From: Bacteroidales bacterium
Lineage (GTDB): Bacteria; Bacteroidota; Bacteroidia; Bacteroidales; UBA932
Reading direction: 5' to 3'
Assembly: GCA_015060395.1 (NCBI GenBank)
Contig: SUYP01000006.1
Coordinates: 1-64,000, forward strand
DNA: 64,000 bases
Positions within the stretch are counted from its first letter, which is position 1. Each line of letters starts with the position of its first letter. Positions 1-7,918 of this stretch are shown one piece after another. The notes beneath the pieces are model-generated. The model saw only the letters and a program-made list of their open reading frames with translations, did not search any database and had not been told where the DNA came from. The position numbers and the translations under genes are program-made.

Positions 1-1
1 T

Positions 2-2155
2 CTGGAGCAGTGCGAGATGGCGGAAATCCGTCTCGACAGGTGTGAACTGACGGCGAGGGAGACAGATGAGCTTTTCACGGCCGACCTCCCGCTTGTGGCC
101 ACATGCCGTATAAGCGAGGTCGCAGCTATGGAGCCGTCGCTGCAGGAACTGACGGAGCAAAGCCGGGAGATAAAGGCGATGCAGATCGCTGAAAGGCGAC
201 TGATCAGGGCCATCGAGGCCGGAGCCCGGTATGTGGATGTGGAGATAGAGGCTCAGAAGCAGATGTCCAAGAGGGTGCGTCAGGCGGCTCACGAAAACGG
301 CACTGTGTTTATCCGTTCATATCACGATTTCGAGGGTACGGATTCGCTTGAGGCACTCAAGGCCGTTGTAGAGAAGTGCGTATATCACGGTGCGGATATG
401 GTAAAGATCGTGACGCTGGCTCATTCGGAGGCCGATGTGGAGAAGGTGATGGCATTATATCAGTGGTGCCGCACGGAGGCGGAGAACGGCAATGAAAGGA
501 TAGGCGCATTGGCTGATGGAGGTCTCATCGCGTTCTGTATGGGTGAAGCCGGAAAGCAGTCCCGTCTGGATTGTCTGAAATATGGTGCTCCATATACATA
601 CGCAGCGCTAAATGCAGAGGAAGCGGCGGCTCCGGGACAATGGCCGACAGCAGAAATGCGAAGGGCTGTATATGGGGATTTCCGGTTTATCGGGACCGGG
701 TGCAGAAATGCAGTTTATAGCGAAAACTGCCCGCGGTGTACAATGCCGGTGTCCAAGAGTTTCGCCCAGCGTGCCATCATTGCTGCGGCTCTTGCGGACG
801 GGGTATCTCATCTGAAGGAATATACATCCTGTGGCGACAATGAGGCTGCCCTGCAGGTGGCGAGAAATCTCGGTGCGGAAGTGCGGCAGGATGGAAACGT
901 ATTGACTATCAGGGGTATTGCTGCTCAGTCTGAAAGCCTTGTGGGTTTGCTTGGCGAGGATGGTAAGTCTTCTGTGGATGAGAACGGCAATCCTGTGCTG
1001 CACGTCGGAGAGTCCGGCCTGCTGACCCGTATGATGATTCCGCTTATGGCTCAGATATGTCCGAAACCGGTTACGTTCACTGGTGAAAAGACGTTGCTGG
1101 GACGTCCTCTGACCGGGGCACGGGAGATTGTCGAAGCTTTCGGAGCCCATATCGGCAACAAGGACGTTCAGGATGATGACGGTAGGCCTGTAAAGGTGCC
1201 GTTGACGGTGAGCGGACCGTTGAAGCCCGGACGTGCCGAGATTTCCGGCAGGCACGGCTCTCAACTTATTTCCGGACTTCTGATGGCCCTGCCTTTTGCG
1301 GAGCGTAACTCTTCGCTCATTGTGAAGGATCCCAAGAGCATACCATATATGTTCATAACCCTTGAAGTGCTCAAGAAATTCGGTATCAGGATCGGTAATG
1401 ATATGCTCGGAGGTCCTGATTTCCTTGCTTCCGACGGAGACTGGTCACTTTGCACAGAGATGGTGTTCAAGGTGAAGGGAGGCCAGAAATATAAGGCTGC
1501 AGACATCGATCTCGAGGGTGACTGGAGTGCTGCGGCAAATTTCCTGGTGGCCGGTGCCGTCTTCGGAAAGGCTGTCCTTCAGGGACTTGACACTACCTCC
1601 CTTCAGGCCGACCTCTCGATTATGGATATATTGATGGATGCCGGAGCAAGTCTTTCACAACTTGACGGGGACAGGGGGGATATCACCGTGCAGCGTGCTC
1701 CTCTCAAGGCATTCAGTGTGGATGCTTCCAATTGTCCGGATCTCTTCCCGATCATTTCTGTGCTGGCGGCATTCTGTCAGGGCACGAGCCGTCTGGGTGG
1801 GGTCAGCCGTCTGGCCAATAAGGAAAGCGACAGGGCCAAGGCCATTCTGGAGATGCTTGGCCAGATGGGAGTGAAAGCATCGGTCGAAGGGGATGAAATG
1901 GTTATCGAAGGACATAGCCTTGCACAGCGCTTGCTCGGGGGTGCTTCGGGCGATCGGCAGTCAGTCGCAGAGCCTCTTCCAGGTCTGCTCAAAGGCGGCC
2001 GATACACATCCCGTCACGACCACCGTATGGTTATGGCCCTGAAGGTGGCTGCCCTTGGTGCGGACAGCGCTATAGAGATTGACGATGAGGAATGTGTGGC
2101 TAAATCCTTCCCGCAGTTCCACGACACCTTCCGGCTGCTGACCGTTGGATGCTAA
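2..2155 (+). CDS. aroDA: Fused type I 3-dehydroquinate dehydratase / EPSP synthase, 5' end cut by window
   Basis: This gene joins two shikimate pathway enzymes in one chain. The first ~210 visible residues are a type I dehydroquinase: an EIRLDR strand motif, SYHDF with the catalytic His, GADMVKIVT with the Schiff-base Lys, and the APGQW end motif. The rest is EPSP synthase (step 6 of the pathway), seen in MPVSKSFAQRA, SQLISGLLMA, EGDWSAAANFL, NKESDR and RHDHRMVMA. The frame is open to the left window edge (LEQCEM before the first Met), so the true start lies upstream and Met17 is internal. The enzyme is cytoplasmic. aroC follows on the same strand. Domain identities are clear from motifs. That the fusion is uncommon is my recollection, because the two activities are usually separate proteins in Bacteroidetes. 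Confidence 0.95.
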   Translation: MEQCEMAEIRLDRCELTARETDELFTADLPLVATCRISEVAAMEPSLQELTEQSREIKAMQIAERRLIRAIEAGARYVDVEIEAQKQMSKRVRQAAHENGTVFIRSYHDFEGTDSLEALKAVVEKCVYHGADMVKIVTLAHSEADVEKVMALYQWCRTEAENGNERIGALADGGLIAFCMGEAGKQSRLDCLKYGAPYTYAALNAEEAAAPGQWPTAEMRRAVYGDFRFIGTGCRNAVYSENCPRCTMPVSKSFAQRAIIAAALADGVSHLKEYTSCGDNEAALQVARNLGAEVRQDGNVLTIRGIAAQSESLVGLLGEDGKSSVDENGNPVLHVGESGLLTRMMIPLMAQICPKPVTFTGEKTLLGRPLTGAREIVEAFGAHIGNKDVQDDDGRPVKVPLTVSGPLKPGRAEISGRHGSQLISGLLMALPFAERNSSLIVKDPKSIPYMFITLEVLKKFGIRIGNDMLGGPDFLASDGDWSLCTEMVFKVKGGQKYKAADIDLEGDWSAAANFLVAGAVFGKAVLQGLDTTSLQADLSIMDILMDAGASLSQLDGDRGDITVQRAPLKAFSVDASNCPDLFPIISVLAAFCQGTSRLGGVSRLANKESDRAKAILEMLGQMGVKASVEGDEMVIEGHSLAQRLLGGASGDRQSVAEPLPGLLKGGRYTSRHDHRMVMALKVAALGADSAIEIDDEECVAKSFPQFHDTFRLLTVGC

Positions 2156-2273
2156 CCTGCTGTCTTTCAGCCGCTTGCTTCTGCTACGTGCTCCCTCTAG
2201 TGCGGCACGTAGAATGAGGAATCGGTTGATAATCAGAGTTTTATCCTCCTCCGGCAGACGGCCAATGAAAACT

Positions 2274-2606
2274 AAAGTCGTGACATATATGTACAACAAA
2301 CAATAATGAAATAAACTTCGAAAATTTGAGCGTAGCGATAGGAAGTCCCCTTTCCGAGAAAGGGGATTTAGGGGAAAGGTAACGTATATATGTTCATATT
2401 AATGCACGTCCTTGAAAGTCGTAACCTATATGTACAACAAACAATAATGAAATAAACTTCGATAATTTGAGCGTAGCGATAGGAAGTCCCCTTTCCGAGA
2501 AAGGGGATTTAGGGGAAAGGTAACGTATATATGTTCATATTAATGCACGTCCTTGAAAGTCGTGACATATATGTACAACAAACAATAATGAAATAAACTT
2601 CGATAA
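2274..2606 (+). repeat. 141-bp tandem repeat (2.4 copies) forming the aroC leader
   Basis: Two full units (2274-2414, 2415-2555) and a partial third (2556-2606) run directly into the aroC start codon. Each unit holds a ~50-bp AT-rich leader segment and an ~87-bp element with a hairpin (TCCCCTTT-CCGAG-AAAGGGGA). The third copy departs from the repeat exactly at the ATG, where the other copies read TTGAGC. The 118 bp between the upstream stop codon and 2274 show no gene I can support. The ~87-bp element also occurs upstream of asd (49822-49910). Confidence 0.9.
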
Positions 2607-2607
2607 T

Positions 2608-3660
2608 ATGAACACGATAGGCAGAAAATTCAGAGTAAGCATCTTCGGGGAATCCCACGGGGAACTCATTGGAGTCGTTCTGGACGGCGTTCCGGCCGGT
2701 CTGGAACTCTGTGAACAGGACTTCGAACAGGATATCCTTCGTAGAAAGAGCGGAGCAAAGGGGACGACTCCGCGTATAGAATCCGACCGGCCGACAATTG
2801 TCAGCGGCATTTTCGAGGGACATACTACAGGTGCTCCTTTGACGGTCATATTCCGCAACGCAAACACTCATTCGTCAGATTATGAGCTTTTTGCAGCTAT
2901 GCCTCGTCCCGGTCACGCAGATCTTACAGCGGCTCTGAAGTGGGATGACTGCCAGGATCCGCGCGGTGGAGGACATTTTTCCGGAAGGCTTACTCTGCCA
3001 ATAGTGGCTGCCGGAGTGGTTGCGAAGAAGATTCTCGCAGATGCTACAATGCTGGATGAGACACCTTTCACTGCCGTAAATGCCCGGATCGTGGAGTTGG
3101 GAGGAATCCCGGCAGAATCACTCGAGATGCCGGGGAAGGAGCTCGAGACGACAGATTCAGAGATGCCGGCCGGATGGCAGGAAGCCATTGATCAGACCAT
3201 CAATGAAGGTGACAGCCTCGGGGCAATAATCGAGTGCACAGTCCCCGATATCGATCCCGGCTACGGAGAACCTTTCTGGGACAGCGTCGAGTCGATGATC
3301 GCTCACGCCATATTCTCGGTTCCGGGAGTCCGTGGCATCGAGTTCGGTGACGGATTCCGGGCTGCCCGTATGAAGGGCTCAGAGCACAATGACCCTATCG
3401 GACCGGACGGCAGACCTATGAAAAACGGTGCCGGCGGAGTCAATGGCGGCATCAGCAACGGCGCTCCGATCGTCTTCCGTGTGGCCTTCAAACCCACTTC
3501 CAGCATCCGCAAAGCCCAGCAGACCTTCAATTTCCAGACCGGCGAAATGGATAACCTTGAGGTGCCAGGCCGTCACGACGTATGCTTCGCTCTCCGTGCT
3601 CCGGTTGTAGTTGAGGCTATGACGGCTATCACCCTCGCAGACCTCGTACTGGTGAAATGA
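2608..3660 (+). CDS. aroC: Chorismate synthase
   Basis: AroC converts 5-enolpyruvylshikimate-3-phosphate to chorismate with reduced FMN, the last common step to aromatic amino acids and folate. The 350-residue length is typical. Visible family features are the N-terminal FGESHG motif (residues 13-18), the GHADLTAALKW and DPRGGGHFSGR segments, and the C-terminal RHDVCFALRAPVVVEAMTA region. The enzyme is a cytoplasmic homotetramer in characterised members. It lies downstream of aroDA on the same strand but is separated by 452 bp of repeats, so it may have its own promoter. The ATG at 2608 sits immediately after the third, partial repeat copy. Confidence 0.97.
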   Translation: MNTIGRKFRVSIFGESHGELIGVVLDGVPAGLELCEQDFEQDILRRKSGAKGTTPRIESDRPTIVSGIFEGHTTGAPLTVIFRNANTHSSDYELFAAMPRPGHADLTAALKWDDCQDPRGGGHFSGRLTLPIVAAGVVAKKILADATMLDETPFTAVNARIVELGGIPAESLEMPGKELETTDSEMPAGWQEAIDQTINEGDSLGAIIECTVPDIDPGYGEPFWDSVESMIAHAIFSVPGVRGIEFGDGFRAARMKGSEHNDPIGPDGRPMKNGAGGVNGGISNGAPIVFRVAFKPTSSIRKAQQTFNFQTGEMDNLEVPGRHDVCFALRAPVVVEAMTAITLADLVLVK

Positions 3661-3713
3661 CCTGCAGCACTTTTGCTGGAAAAACGCACCAGGTACCCAT
3701 AAAAAACATCGTA

Positions 3714-3767
3714 CCAAGAGCATTTTACCCATAAAAATGCACCAGATGCCCCCTGAAATGCTCTTGG
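3714..3767. repeat. 12-bp perfect inverted repeat with 30-bp loop
   Basis: CCAAGAGCATTT (3714-3725) and AAATGCTCTTGG (3756-3767) pair perfectly. The gap between aroC and the esterase also holds repeated ACCCATAAAAA strings. It could be a terminator-like stem for aroC or a regulator site for the next gene. It lacks a following T-run, so no role is assigned. Confidence 0.6.
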
Positions 3768-3785
3768 TCTAACCCCCATAAGACT

Positions 3786-4622
3786 ATGAAGACAAAAATT
3801 CTCACAGCGGCGTTCATCATCATCGCAGCAGTATCTGCAGCCGCACAGCCCCAGCCGCAGGATGAAGGCTACAATTTCATCCAGAACATCTCCTACACAT
3901 CAGCCGACGAGACTGATGCATACAGAAAGGAACGCTGCGTTCTTGACATCTATTACCCTGAAACGGATAAGGGCTTCGCTACCCTCGTATGGTTCCACGG
4001 TGGTGGCCTCGAAGGGGGCAACAAGGAACTCCTGGAAGGGTTCCGTCGCCAGGGCTTTGCGGTAGTGAGCGTGAACTACCGTCTCTTCCCTAAATGCAAG
4101 TGCCCTGATTATATCGATGATGCTGCGATGGCTGTCGCCTGGGTATTCGACAATATCGCAAAATATGGTGGAAATAACGAGCAGATCTATGTCTCAGGCC
4201 ATTCTGCCGGCGGTTACCTGACCCTGATGGTGGCTCTTGCAAAGGAATATATGGCAAAGTATGGAGTCGATGCAGACAAGATAGCGAAGGCATATCCGGT
4301 GAGCGGCCAGACAGTGACCCACTATACTATCCGAAAGGAAAGGGGACTTCCTGACGGCATACCTGTGATAGATGAATATGCTCCGATGACATATGCAGCC
4401 AGAGGCGGTGCCCCTATGGTCTTGATTTCCGGTGACAGAGAACTTGAGATGCTGGCCCGATATGAGGAGAATTTCCATCTCCAGGCTCTTCTGAAGCACT
4501 TCGGCCACGACTCCGTATTATACGAAATGCAGGGCTTCAACCACGGAACCGTGCTGGCTCCGGCCGTAGCCCTGATTAGCTCTGATATTAAGAAACTCTG
4601 GAAACAGCGTCAGAATCCGTAG
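3786..4622 (+). CDS. Secreted alpha/beta hydrolase (carboxylesterase, hormone-sensitive-lipase type)
   Basis: A 278-residue exported esterase-like enzyme. The N-terminus is a signal peptide (MKTKILTAAFIIIAAVSAAAQ). The oxyanion-hole motif HGGG appears near residue 71 and the nucleophile elbow GHSAGG near residue 137. A downstream Asp (SGDRELE) and His (GFNHGT) complete a plausible Ser-Asp-His triad. Proteins of this type cleave short acyl esters, often acetyl or feruloyl groups on glycans; the substrate here is unknown. The gene converges with the next one, overlapping its stop by 13 bp. Confidence 0.85.
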   Translation: MKTKILTAAFIIIAAVSAAAQPQPQDEGYNFIQNISYTSADETDAYRKERCVLDIYYPETDKGFATLVWFHGGGLEGGNKELLEGFRRQGFAVVSVNYRLFPKCKCPDYIDDAAMAVAWVFDNIAKYGGNNEQIYVSGHSAGGYLTLMVALAKEYMAKYGVDADKIAKAYPVSGQTVTHYTIRKERGLPDGIPVIDEYAPMTYAARGGAPMVLISGDRELEMLARYEENFHLQALLKHFGHDSVLYEMQGFNHGTVLAPAVALISSDIKKLWKQRQNP

Positions 4623-5218
4623 CGGACTCCCAGAGATATCGGAATATTGGCGTAGAATGGTCCTATGATGCAGTCTACGCCTATTTTTATGTCTATATTG
4701 TCGTCGTTTTTCAGCTTGAACCTTTTGCCGACTCCCGAGCCGAGGAGCACTCCGCCGCCAGCCCATTCGTAGGTGCAGTAACTTTCCGTACCTCTGACGC
4801 GTGTCAGGTCAGTGTCAACCGCTACTCCGGCCTTGAATTCTGCAAAGAAAGGAGACTGCCTTCTGGAAAGGTTCACCTGCAGGTCTGCATATACAGGGAA
4901 AAGGAAATAATAGTAGGGACCGTATTCCTTGATTGTCGTGTTTCCGTTCTTATCTGTAATCTCCAATCGTGACTGTCCAGGATTGTGGATAGTCATATCT
5001 GTTCCGAATCCCACGCCAAGGAAAATCAGTTCGGAAAACTGTCTGCCGTAGACAGCTGTAACCCCAGGCCCGATGGCGTCATGGTTATCCTTGACCAGCT
5101 CGATGCCGACCATCCATCTGTTGTATCTTTTGAATTTCTCTTTCGATGCCTCCTGGGCAGAGACGGCGGCTGCAGATATGATAAAGGCTGCAACTGCAAT
5201 AAGGACTTTTCTATACAT
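4610..5218 (-). CDS. Outer-membrane beta-barrel protein, function unknown
   Basis: A 202-residue protein with a signal peptide ending at SAAAVSAQ. It has alternating aromatic and hydrophobic strands (YYYFLFPVYADLQVNL, FFAEFKAGVAV) and a C-terminal aromatic (GVRYGF), as expected of a small outer-membrane barrel of the porin-like family common in Bacteroidetes. No catalytic motif is visible. It lies on the same strand downstream of the sigma-factor cluster and may be one of its clients, but the 63-bp gap to the DUF4252 gene leaves this open. Confidence 0.7.
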   Translation of the reverse strand: MYRKVLIAVAAFIISAAAVSAQEASKEKFKRYNRWMVGIELVKDNHDAIGPGVTAVYGRQFSELIFLGVGFGTDMTIHNPGQSRLEITDKNGNTTIKEYGPYYYFLFPVYADLQVNLSRRQSPFFAEFKAGVAVDTDLTRVRGTESYCTYEWAGGGVLLGSGVGKRFKLKNDDNIDIKIGVDCIIGPFYANIPISLGVRYGF

Positions 5219-5281
5219 AGTCTTTCATATTGAGGTTACAGCCTATGAGATGCATTTTTTATGCAATATGTTGCATAGACA

Positions 5282-5752
5282 TCACTTTTTTTGTCCGATT
5301 ATGGAAAGTTTGCTGATGTCCTTGACATCGAATTCACCTACTATCTCCATTACTGCCGAGCCCTGAGGGCTGCTGATGATCATCACGAAAGAAACGTTCT
5401 TTGAACTTCCGAGATTCTCCGATATGTAGAACTCGGAAAGGCTTCCGTTTTCGTTGATCTGGGAGATGATTTCATATTGCTGGCTCTGGTTCACACTGCG
5501 TCTGGCAGAATAGATGATCCCGTTGAGCGGCTCTTCGTGACTGATGATCCTAATGGTGCTTATCCTGTTCAGAAGGGCTCTGACGTCGGAACTCGCATCC
5601 TCCTTCATCATATCGAGCATACGTTTGCCGTAAATGATGGTCTGGAATCCCTGCTGTCCGCTGTATCCTGCAAAGAAATCATCCATATCGCTTTGCGCAG
5701 ACACAGCCAAAGGAACCAAGGCCAATATCATTAGAATAAAAAAACGTTTCAT
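5282..5752 (-). CDS. DUF4252 domain protein, exported
   Basis: A 156-residue protein with a clear signal peptide (cleavage after AVSAQ) and the DUF4252 pattern: a helical start (SDMDDFFAGYSGQQGF), a middle segment with IRIISHEE, and a C-terminal two-strand unit (VSFVMIISSPQGSAVMEIVGEFD). DUF4252 proteins sit next to ECF sigma factors in many Bacteroidetes and their biochemical role is not known. Here the gene lies in that context, downstream of an ECF sigma factor, an anti-sigma-like protein and a barrel protein. A possible mobile repeat (5762-5967) separates it from the barrel gene. Confidence 0.8.
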   Translation of the reverse strand: MKRFFILMILALVPLAVSAQSDMDDFFAGYSGQQGFQTIIYGKRMLDMMKEDASSDVRALLNRISTIRIISHEEPLNGIIYSARRSVNQSQQYEIISQINENGSLSEFYISENLGSSKNVSFVMIISSPQGSAVMEIVGEFDVKDISKLSIIGQKK

Positions 5753-5761
5753 ACCAGTGAG

Positions 5762-5967
5762 TTTTAGAAACTGTTTGAATTTTTATCATCAAAAATATTA
5801 TGATGTATTTTTGAGACTGTTTATTTCTGTTTTATGAGGAGGATAGTGGTGCTATCTGACGAAGAAAACAGAAGAAACAGGCCAAAAAGACGCATAACAG
5901 ATTGATGAGAGAACCACAGTTTCAACAATTAATGTTTTTCGTAGAAAAATTTAAACAGTTTCTAAAA
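5762..5967. mobile_element. MITE-like element with 23-bp terminal inverted repeats
   Basis: The left end (5762-5784) and right end (5945-5967) are inverted copies of TTTTAGAAACTGTTT plus eight more bases, matching at 22 of 23 positions. The 160 bp between them has no open reading frame I can support. The right end overlaps the stop codon of the upstream barrel gene, and the left end is 10 bp from the DUF4252 start. No target-site duplication is obvious. The size, the ends and the lack of coding sequence fit a miniature transposable element. A long-range regulatory stem is the alternative. Confidence 0.5.
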
Positions 5968-6735
5968 TCCCCAGCGTATGCCGATGGAGGTGACATTTCC
6001 GTCATTGCCGATCCCTTTTCTGAAAAGAGGAGTGAGGCAATAATCCACATATATGCCGAAACCGTTGACGGTAGCGGATGCTCCGACCCTGTACCTGATG
6101 TTGTTGAATCCGCTGATGTCGTACAGTGTCTTCTTCGGATTCTTGTACATTGCAACGGATTTCGACAGCAGATCGGCATTGAAGTCGAACAGAAGCATCA
6201 AGCGGCTGATCTTGAAGCCCAGTCCTGCACAAAGTCCGAAATAACCTGCACTTATTCTGGATTTCTTCACATTTCCTTCTATGCCCTGAGGCAGAAGATT
6301 TCCATTTTCATCATTGATGAGAGTCATCGGAGTCTTGAACCTGTAATTTTCGACGTATGTGTTCATAGCTGCTCTGAGAAAGACAGTCTGCTTGCGGTCA
6401 AGTGACACCTGGATGCTGAAAGGTTCCAGACCGAGACGCATTCCGTGAGTATTGTCTGTCATAAAATTCTGTTCACCGGCCCAGTTCCCGTAGTTGGGCT
6501 TGTAGGTCAACACGTTGTATCCGAAGGTGATACCTATGAAATTTGTAGTGACTCTCTTCACTTTCGGTTTCGATGACTTCTGCCCGCTTCCGTTCTCTCC
6601 GAGGGTGATGTTGAATCCTGCTACGCTTATGCCGAGCTTGTCTCCCTGGGTGTCGAATACTACGAGTGAATCTGTCTGTGCGTGTGCGGCCGATGCTATA
6701 GCTATCAAGGCCAAAAGGGTTATGATACGTTTCAT
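5962..6735 (-). CDS. Outer-membrane beta-barrel protein (PorT-like)
   Basis: A 257-residue protein with a signal peptide ending at SAAHAQ. It shows repeated amphipathic strands (NFIGITFGYNVLTY, GMRLGLEPFSIQVSL, GFGIYVDYCLTPLF) and the C-terminal phenylalanine of outer-membrane barrels (GIRWGF). It resembles PorT-family proteins found after ECF sigma/anti-sigma pairs. It is the third gene of the sigma operon, 11 bp after the anti-sigma gene. Its stop codon lies inside the right terminal repeat of the MITE-like element. Confidence 0.75.
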   Translation of the reverse strand: MKRIITLLALIAIASAAHAQTDSLVVFDTQGDKLGISVAGFNITLGENGSGQKSSKPKVKRVTTNFIGITFGYNVLTYKPNYGNWAGEQNFMTDNTHGMRLGLEPFSIQVSLDRKQTVFLRAAMNTYVENYRFKTPMTLINDENGNLLPQGIEGNVKKSRISAGYFGLCAGLGFKISRLMLLFDFNADLLSKSVAMYKNPKKTLYDISGFNNIRYRVGASATVNGFGIYVDYCLTPLFRKGIGNDGNVTSIGIRWGF

Positions 6736-6746
6736 TGTCTATTTGT

Positions 6747-7202
6747 TTAGTTGTTGTCTTCCATTTCCATAGTGATCATCTGTGCTATATCGATCGTTGT
6801 CTCCAGCTGACTCAGATAGGCAAGATATTTTGTTCCTTCAAGTGCTTTCTGCGGATCTGTAATTGCCTTTCCGTCAGCATCATATCCATAGATTTCGCGG
6901 TTTAAGACCGAGATGCATATTGCAACGGATGCTGCGGCTGCGATTGTCCCCCATATTATCCTGCGTATGCTCATCTTCCGGACGGATCCGCGGGTTGTGT
7001 GCTGTCCGGTGCCGGAAGGACTGTATGTCATAGAAGCGGCCTCATCCATTCCGTAGAGCATCACTTTCACCGCCCTCAGATCAGCCGGAACATCCTCCGC
7101 AAGTAGGAAATATTCCTTCAGCACCTGCTCTTCACCGGCGGACGTTTCCCCGTCGAAGTATCTGTCACAGAGCGCCCGTATCTTATTTATATCATATTCC
7201 AT
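6747..7202 (-). CDS. Probable anti-sigma factor, single-pass membrane protein
   Basis: A 151-residue protein with a cytoplasmic acidic N-terminal helical part (DINKIRALCDRYFDGETSAGEEQVLKEYF type), one membrane segment near residues 84-100 (IIWGTIAAAASVAICISVL) and a short periplasmic tail. It overlaps the end of the ECF sigma factor gene by 11 bp, so the two are translationally coupled. That layout, the topology and the N-terminal similarity to zinc-less anti-sigma domains suggest it holds the sigma factor at the membrane. Direct sequence similarity to a named family is weak. Confidence 0.65.
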   Translation of the reverse strand: MEYDINKIRALCDRYFDGETSAGEEQVLKEYFLLAEDVPADLRAVKVMLYGMDEAASMTYSPSGTGQHTTRGSVRKMSIRRIIWGTIAAAASVAICISVLNREIYGYDADGKAITDPQKALEGTKYLAYLSQLETTIDIAQMITMEMEDNN

Positions 7203-7677
7203 ATCCTATTTCCTTTTCTATTATTTCCCTTAGTGCTTTCCGGCCTCTGGAAAGTATTGTCCTTACATTTGTCTCGTCCGTTTCGAGGATGTCTGCGAGT
7301 TCTTTGTTGGAGTATCCTTCTATATCTTTCAGGTGGACGGCCAGCCTTTGTCTTTCCGGCAGTTTCGACAGGGCTCTGTGAACCATCTGCCGGTCGTTCC
7401 ACCTGTCGGGATTCTTTTCGTCGGGCACATCCGGAATCTTCGGTGTCGTCTCTTTCCGCCGCCTTATCCTGTCGATGCAGGCGTTTCTTACGGCTTTTGC
7501 CAGAAATGAATCTATGTTCCTTACATCTTCGAGACTTTCCTGACGGCGCAGTATCCTTTCGGCCACATCCTGCATCATATCCTGAGCCTCATCGCTTCTT
7601 CCGAGGATGCTGCAGGCCAGCCTGAACATAAAGTCCAGCCGCTTCTGTCCGAATATGTTTCTTCCGTTAAGTTCCAT
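7192..7677 (-). CDS. ECF-type RNA polymerase sigma factor
   Basis: A 161-residue sigma-70 family ECF factor. Region 2 is visible in FMFRLACSILGRSDEAQDMMQDVAERIL and region 4 in LSKLPERQRLAVHLKDIEGYSNKELADIL, with the helix-turn-helix LETDETNVRTILSRGRKALR. It would direct RNA polymerase to a small regulon, probably including the barrel and DUF4252 genes downstream. It is the first gene of the operon. A Bacteroidetes -7 box lies just upstream. The signal sensed is unknown. Confidence 0.92.
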   Translation of the reverse strand: MELNGRNIFGQKRLDFMFRLACSILGRSDEAQDMMQDVAERILRRQESLEDVRNIDSFLAKAVRNACIDRIRRRKETTPKIPDVPDEKNPDRWNDRQMVHRALSKLPERQRLAVHLKDIEGYSNKELADILETDETNVRTILSRGRKALREIIEKEIGYGI

Positions 7678-7695
7678 TTCTGCCTATATGACGCA

Positions 7696-7703
7696 CAAAT
7701 GTA
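7696..7703 (-). promoter_or_regulatory. -7 box for the ECF sigma operon
   Basis: On the minus strand this reads TACATTTG, a match to the Bacteroidetes -7 consensus TAnnTTTG, 18 bp upstream of the sigma factor ATG. A good -33 TTTG at 19 bp is not evident. The leader would be very short. Confidence 0.5.
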
Positions 7704-7851
7704 CAAAATGTGTCACGAAAAATATGGTTATTTTGAGGGTGGAGTGTAAATCCTTGTTCTTCAGGGGATTATGCGAACTGCGTGCAGGGCAAAGGGGAGC
7801 ACGTGGATAAGGTAAGTAGCTGATGTACAGGACGATAGCCTCTGCGGGCGG

Positions 7852-7908
7852 GGTGCTCCTCCGCTGTTAAGGCACTCCTCCGCTGGTAAGGCACGGCTCT
7901 GCTGGCAG
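7852..7908. repeat. Imperfect 19-bp tandem repeat
   Basis: Three imperfect units of the form GCTCCTCCGCTGGTAAGG run in tandem in the gap between the sigma factor start and the end of the MscS gene. The unit drifts from copy to copy. No coding frame or hairpin explains it. Confidence 0.55.
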
Positions 7909-7918
7909 GGGCGGGCTG

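Noticed and set aside
608..1264. 218-residue minus-strand frame inside aroDA
   Set aside because: The sense frame carries EPSP synthase motifs throughout, so this is an antisense shadow.
1961..2299. Minus-strand frame across the end of aroDA and the first repeat
   Set aside because: Most of it is antisense to aroDA and the remainder falls in repeat sequence; no family similarity.
2274..2606. CRISPR array
   Set aside because: The repeat unit is 141 bp with no variable spacers, and no cas gene is present. No other regular repeat array was seen in the window.
2509..2871. Minus-strand frames over the start of aroC
   Set aside because: They read through the tandem repeat and antisense to aroC.
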